Position numbers and translations under genes: made by a program. Below, one piece after another: positions 5,626 to 6,135 of a stretch of 6,135 nucleotides of DNA. The stretch's first letter is position 1. The number at the start of each line of letters is the position of its first letter. The stretch spans positions 1-6,135 of the forward strand of contig CAYJER010000069.1 of assembly GCA_964369225.1 (NCBI GenBank). The letters are read 5' to 3'. The notes beneath the pieces were generated by a model. The model saw nothing but the letters and a program-made list of their open reading frames with translations, was not told where the DNA came from and did no database searches. Source of the stretch: SIG603 sp964369225. Its GTDB lineage: Bacteria > Bacillota > Clostridia > Oscillospirales > Acutalibacteraceae.

Positions 5626-6135
5626 AATCCCACAAGAAATAAACAATATACCACAAGATAATCTACAAGCACTTGCACAGCTTTTCCCTTCTGCGGTGAA
5701 AGATGGGCAACTTGACATTAGTGCTCTCAAAGAAGAACTTGGGGATTTTGAAGAAGTCAATCAAGAAAAATATGAACTTACTTGGACAGGCAAGCAAAAA
5801 GCAAAGAAGCTTGTTCAAGAAGATGTTATTAATCGCACACTCAATTTTATTGAGGAAGACAGCAAGCATGTCGACACAACAGAAAATCTCTATATTGAGG
5901 GTGATAACCTTGAAGTGCTAAAGCTTCTTCGTAAAAACTATTATGGCTCAATCAAGATGATTTACATTGATCCACCATATAACTTGGATGGCGATTTTAT
6001 ATATAATGATGACTTTAGAATGACTTCTGAAGAAAGTGATATTGAAGAAGGCACAAGGGATGAAGAAGGAAACAGGCTTCAAAAGGCTTCCAAATCTTCT
6101 AACCGTTACCATGCAAAATGGCTTAATTTGATGTA
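5618..6135 (+). CDS. mod: Type III-type DNA adenine methyltransferase (Mod subunit), N-terminal part
   Basis: The visible 172 codons run off the right edge, so the protein is truncated only by the window. Residues 1-60 follow the usual Mod N-terminus: a helical segment, LDISALKEELGDFEE (32-46), then a TWTGK motif (55-59). NLYIEGDNLEVLKLL (90-104) is the characteristic segment before the catalytic region. YIDPPYN (116-122) holds motif IV DPPYN, the active-site loop of N6-adenine methyltransferases, and is intact. YNDDF and a DEEGNR stretch (129-153) and RYHAKWLNLM (163-172) match the order seen in type III Mod proteins. Mod methylates adenine on one strand of a short asymmetric site and pairs with a Res subunit; the target recognition domain and the SAM-binding FxGxG motif lie outside or late in the protein, so specificity cannot be read. 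It overlaps the membrane protein gene by eight bases. GC is about 38%, higher than the two genes before it. Confidence 0.92.
   Translation, partial: MTKIPQEINNIPQDNLQALAQLFPSAVKDGQLDISALKEELGDFEEVNQEKYELTWTGKQKAKKLVQEDVINRTLNFIEEDSKHVDTTENLYIEGDNLEVLKLLRKNYYGSIKMIYIDPPYNLDGDFIYNDDFRMTSEESDIEEGTRDEEGNRLQKASKSSNRYHAKWLNLM

Noticed and set aside
257..6135. Naming the locus as DISARM, BREX or another established system
   Set aside because: A PLD/SNF2 helicase and an adenine methyltransferase recall DISARM class 1, but no other diagnostic component such as DrmA or DrmB is visible, the Mod start is type III-like, and no BREX genes (pglZ, brxC) are seen.
5618..6135. Phase-variable repeat in mod
   Set aside because: Type III mod genes are often phase-variable through simple repeats, but the visible 518 bases contain no tandem repeat beyond two GATGAAGAAGG-like matches near 6030-6070 that simply encode Asp/Glu/Gly.

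Overview
The window suggests an AT-rich accessory island in a bacterium of moderate to low GC, probably Gram-negative. That guess rests mainly on the left-edge gene fragment, which resembles the C-terminus of endonuclease I (EndA family). The first ~120 bases are about 46% GC by hand count, while most of what follows is about 27-38%. UGA is a stop codon and UGG encodes Trp, so the genetic code is standard. The species cannot be named from this sequence.

Layout, all on the + strand: (1) 3-173, the 3' end of an endonuclease I-like gene. (2) 174-256, a short AT-rich gap with a TATAAT -10 box, an inverted repeat and the ribosome binding site for the next gene. (3) 257-3433, a 1058-residue SNF2/RapA-type helicase with a degenerate PLD-like N-terminal domain. 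(4) 3433-4140, a DUF4391-type protein. (5) 4153-4686, a small protein with two membrane segments whose architecture recalls superinfection exclusion protein B (SieB). (6) 4687-5625, an unrecognised protein with two membrane segments and a long cytosolic helical region. (7) 5618 to the window end, the N-terminal part of a type III Mod-type DNA adenine methyltransferase, with the DPPYN motif. Genes 3 to 7 overlap, abut or lie 12 bases apart, so they very probably form one translationally coupled operon. A Res-type subunit would be expected beyond the right edge but cannot be seen.

The set helicase + DUF4391 + Mod looks like an extended type III-like restriction-modification or related phage-defence locus. 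The methyltransferase would mark self DNA and the helicase would act on foreign DNA. The less usual part is the pair of membrane proteins between DUF4391 and mod. The first, and the cytosolic part of the second, are clearly more AT-rich than the surrounding genes (about 27% against 33-38%), which suggests a separately acquired membrane-effector cassette. A 17-base exact direct repeat links the end of the endonuclease gene to the junction between the two membrane-protein genes, 4487 bases away, and may be a recombination scar.
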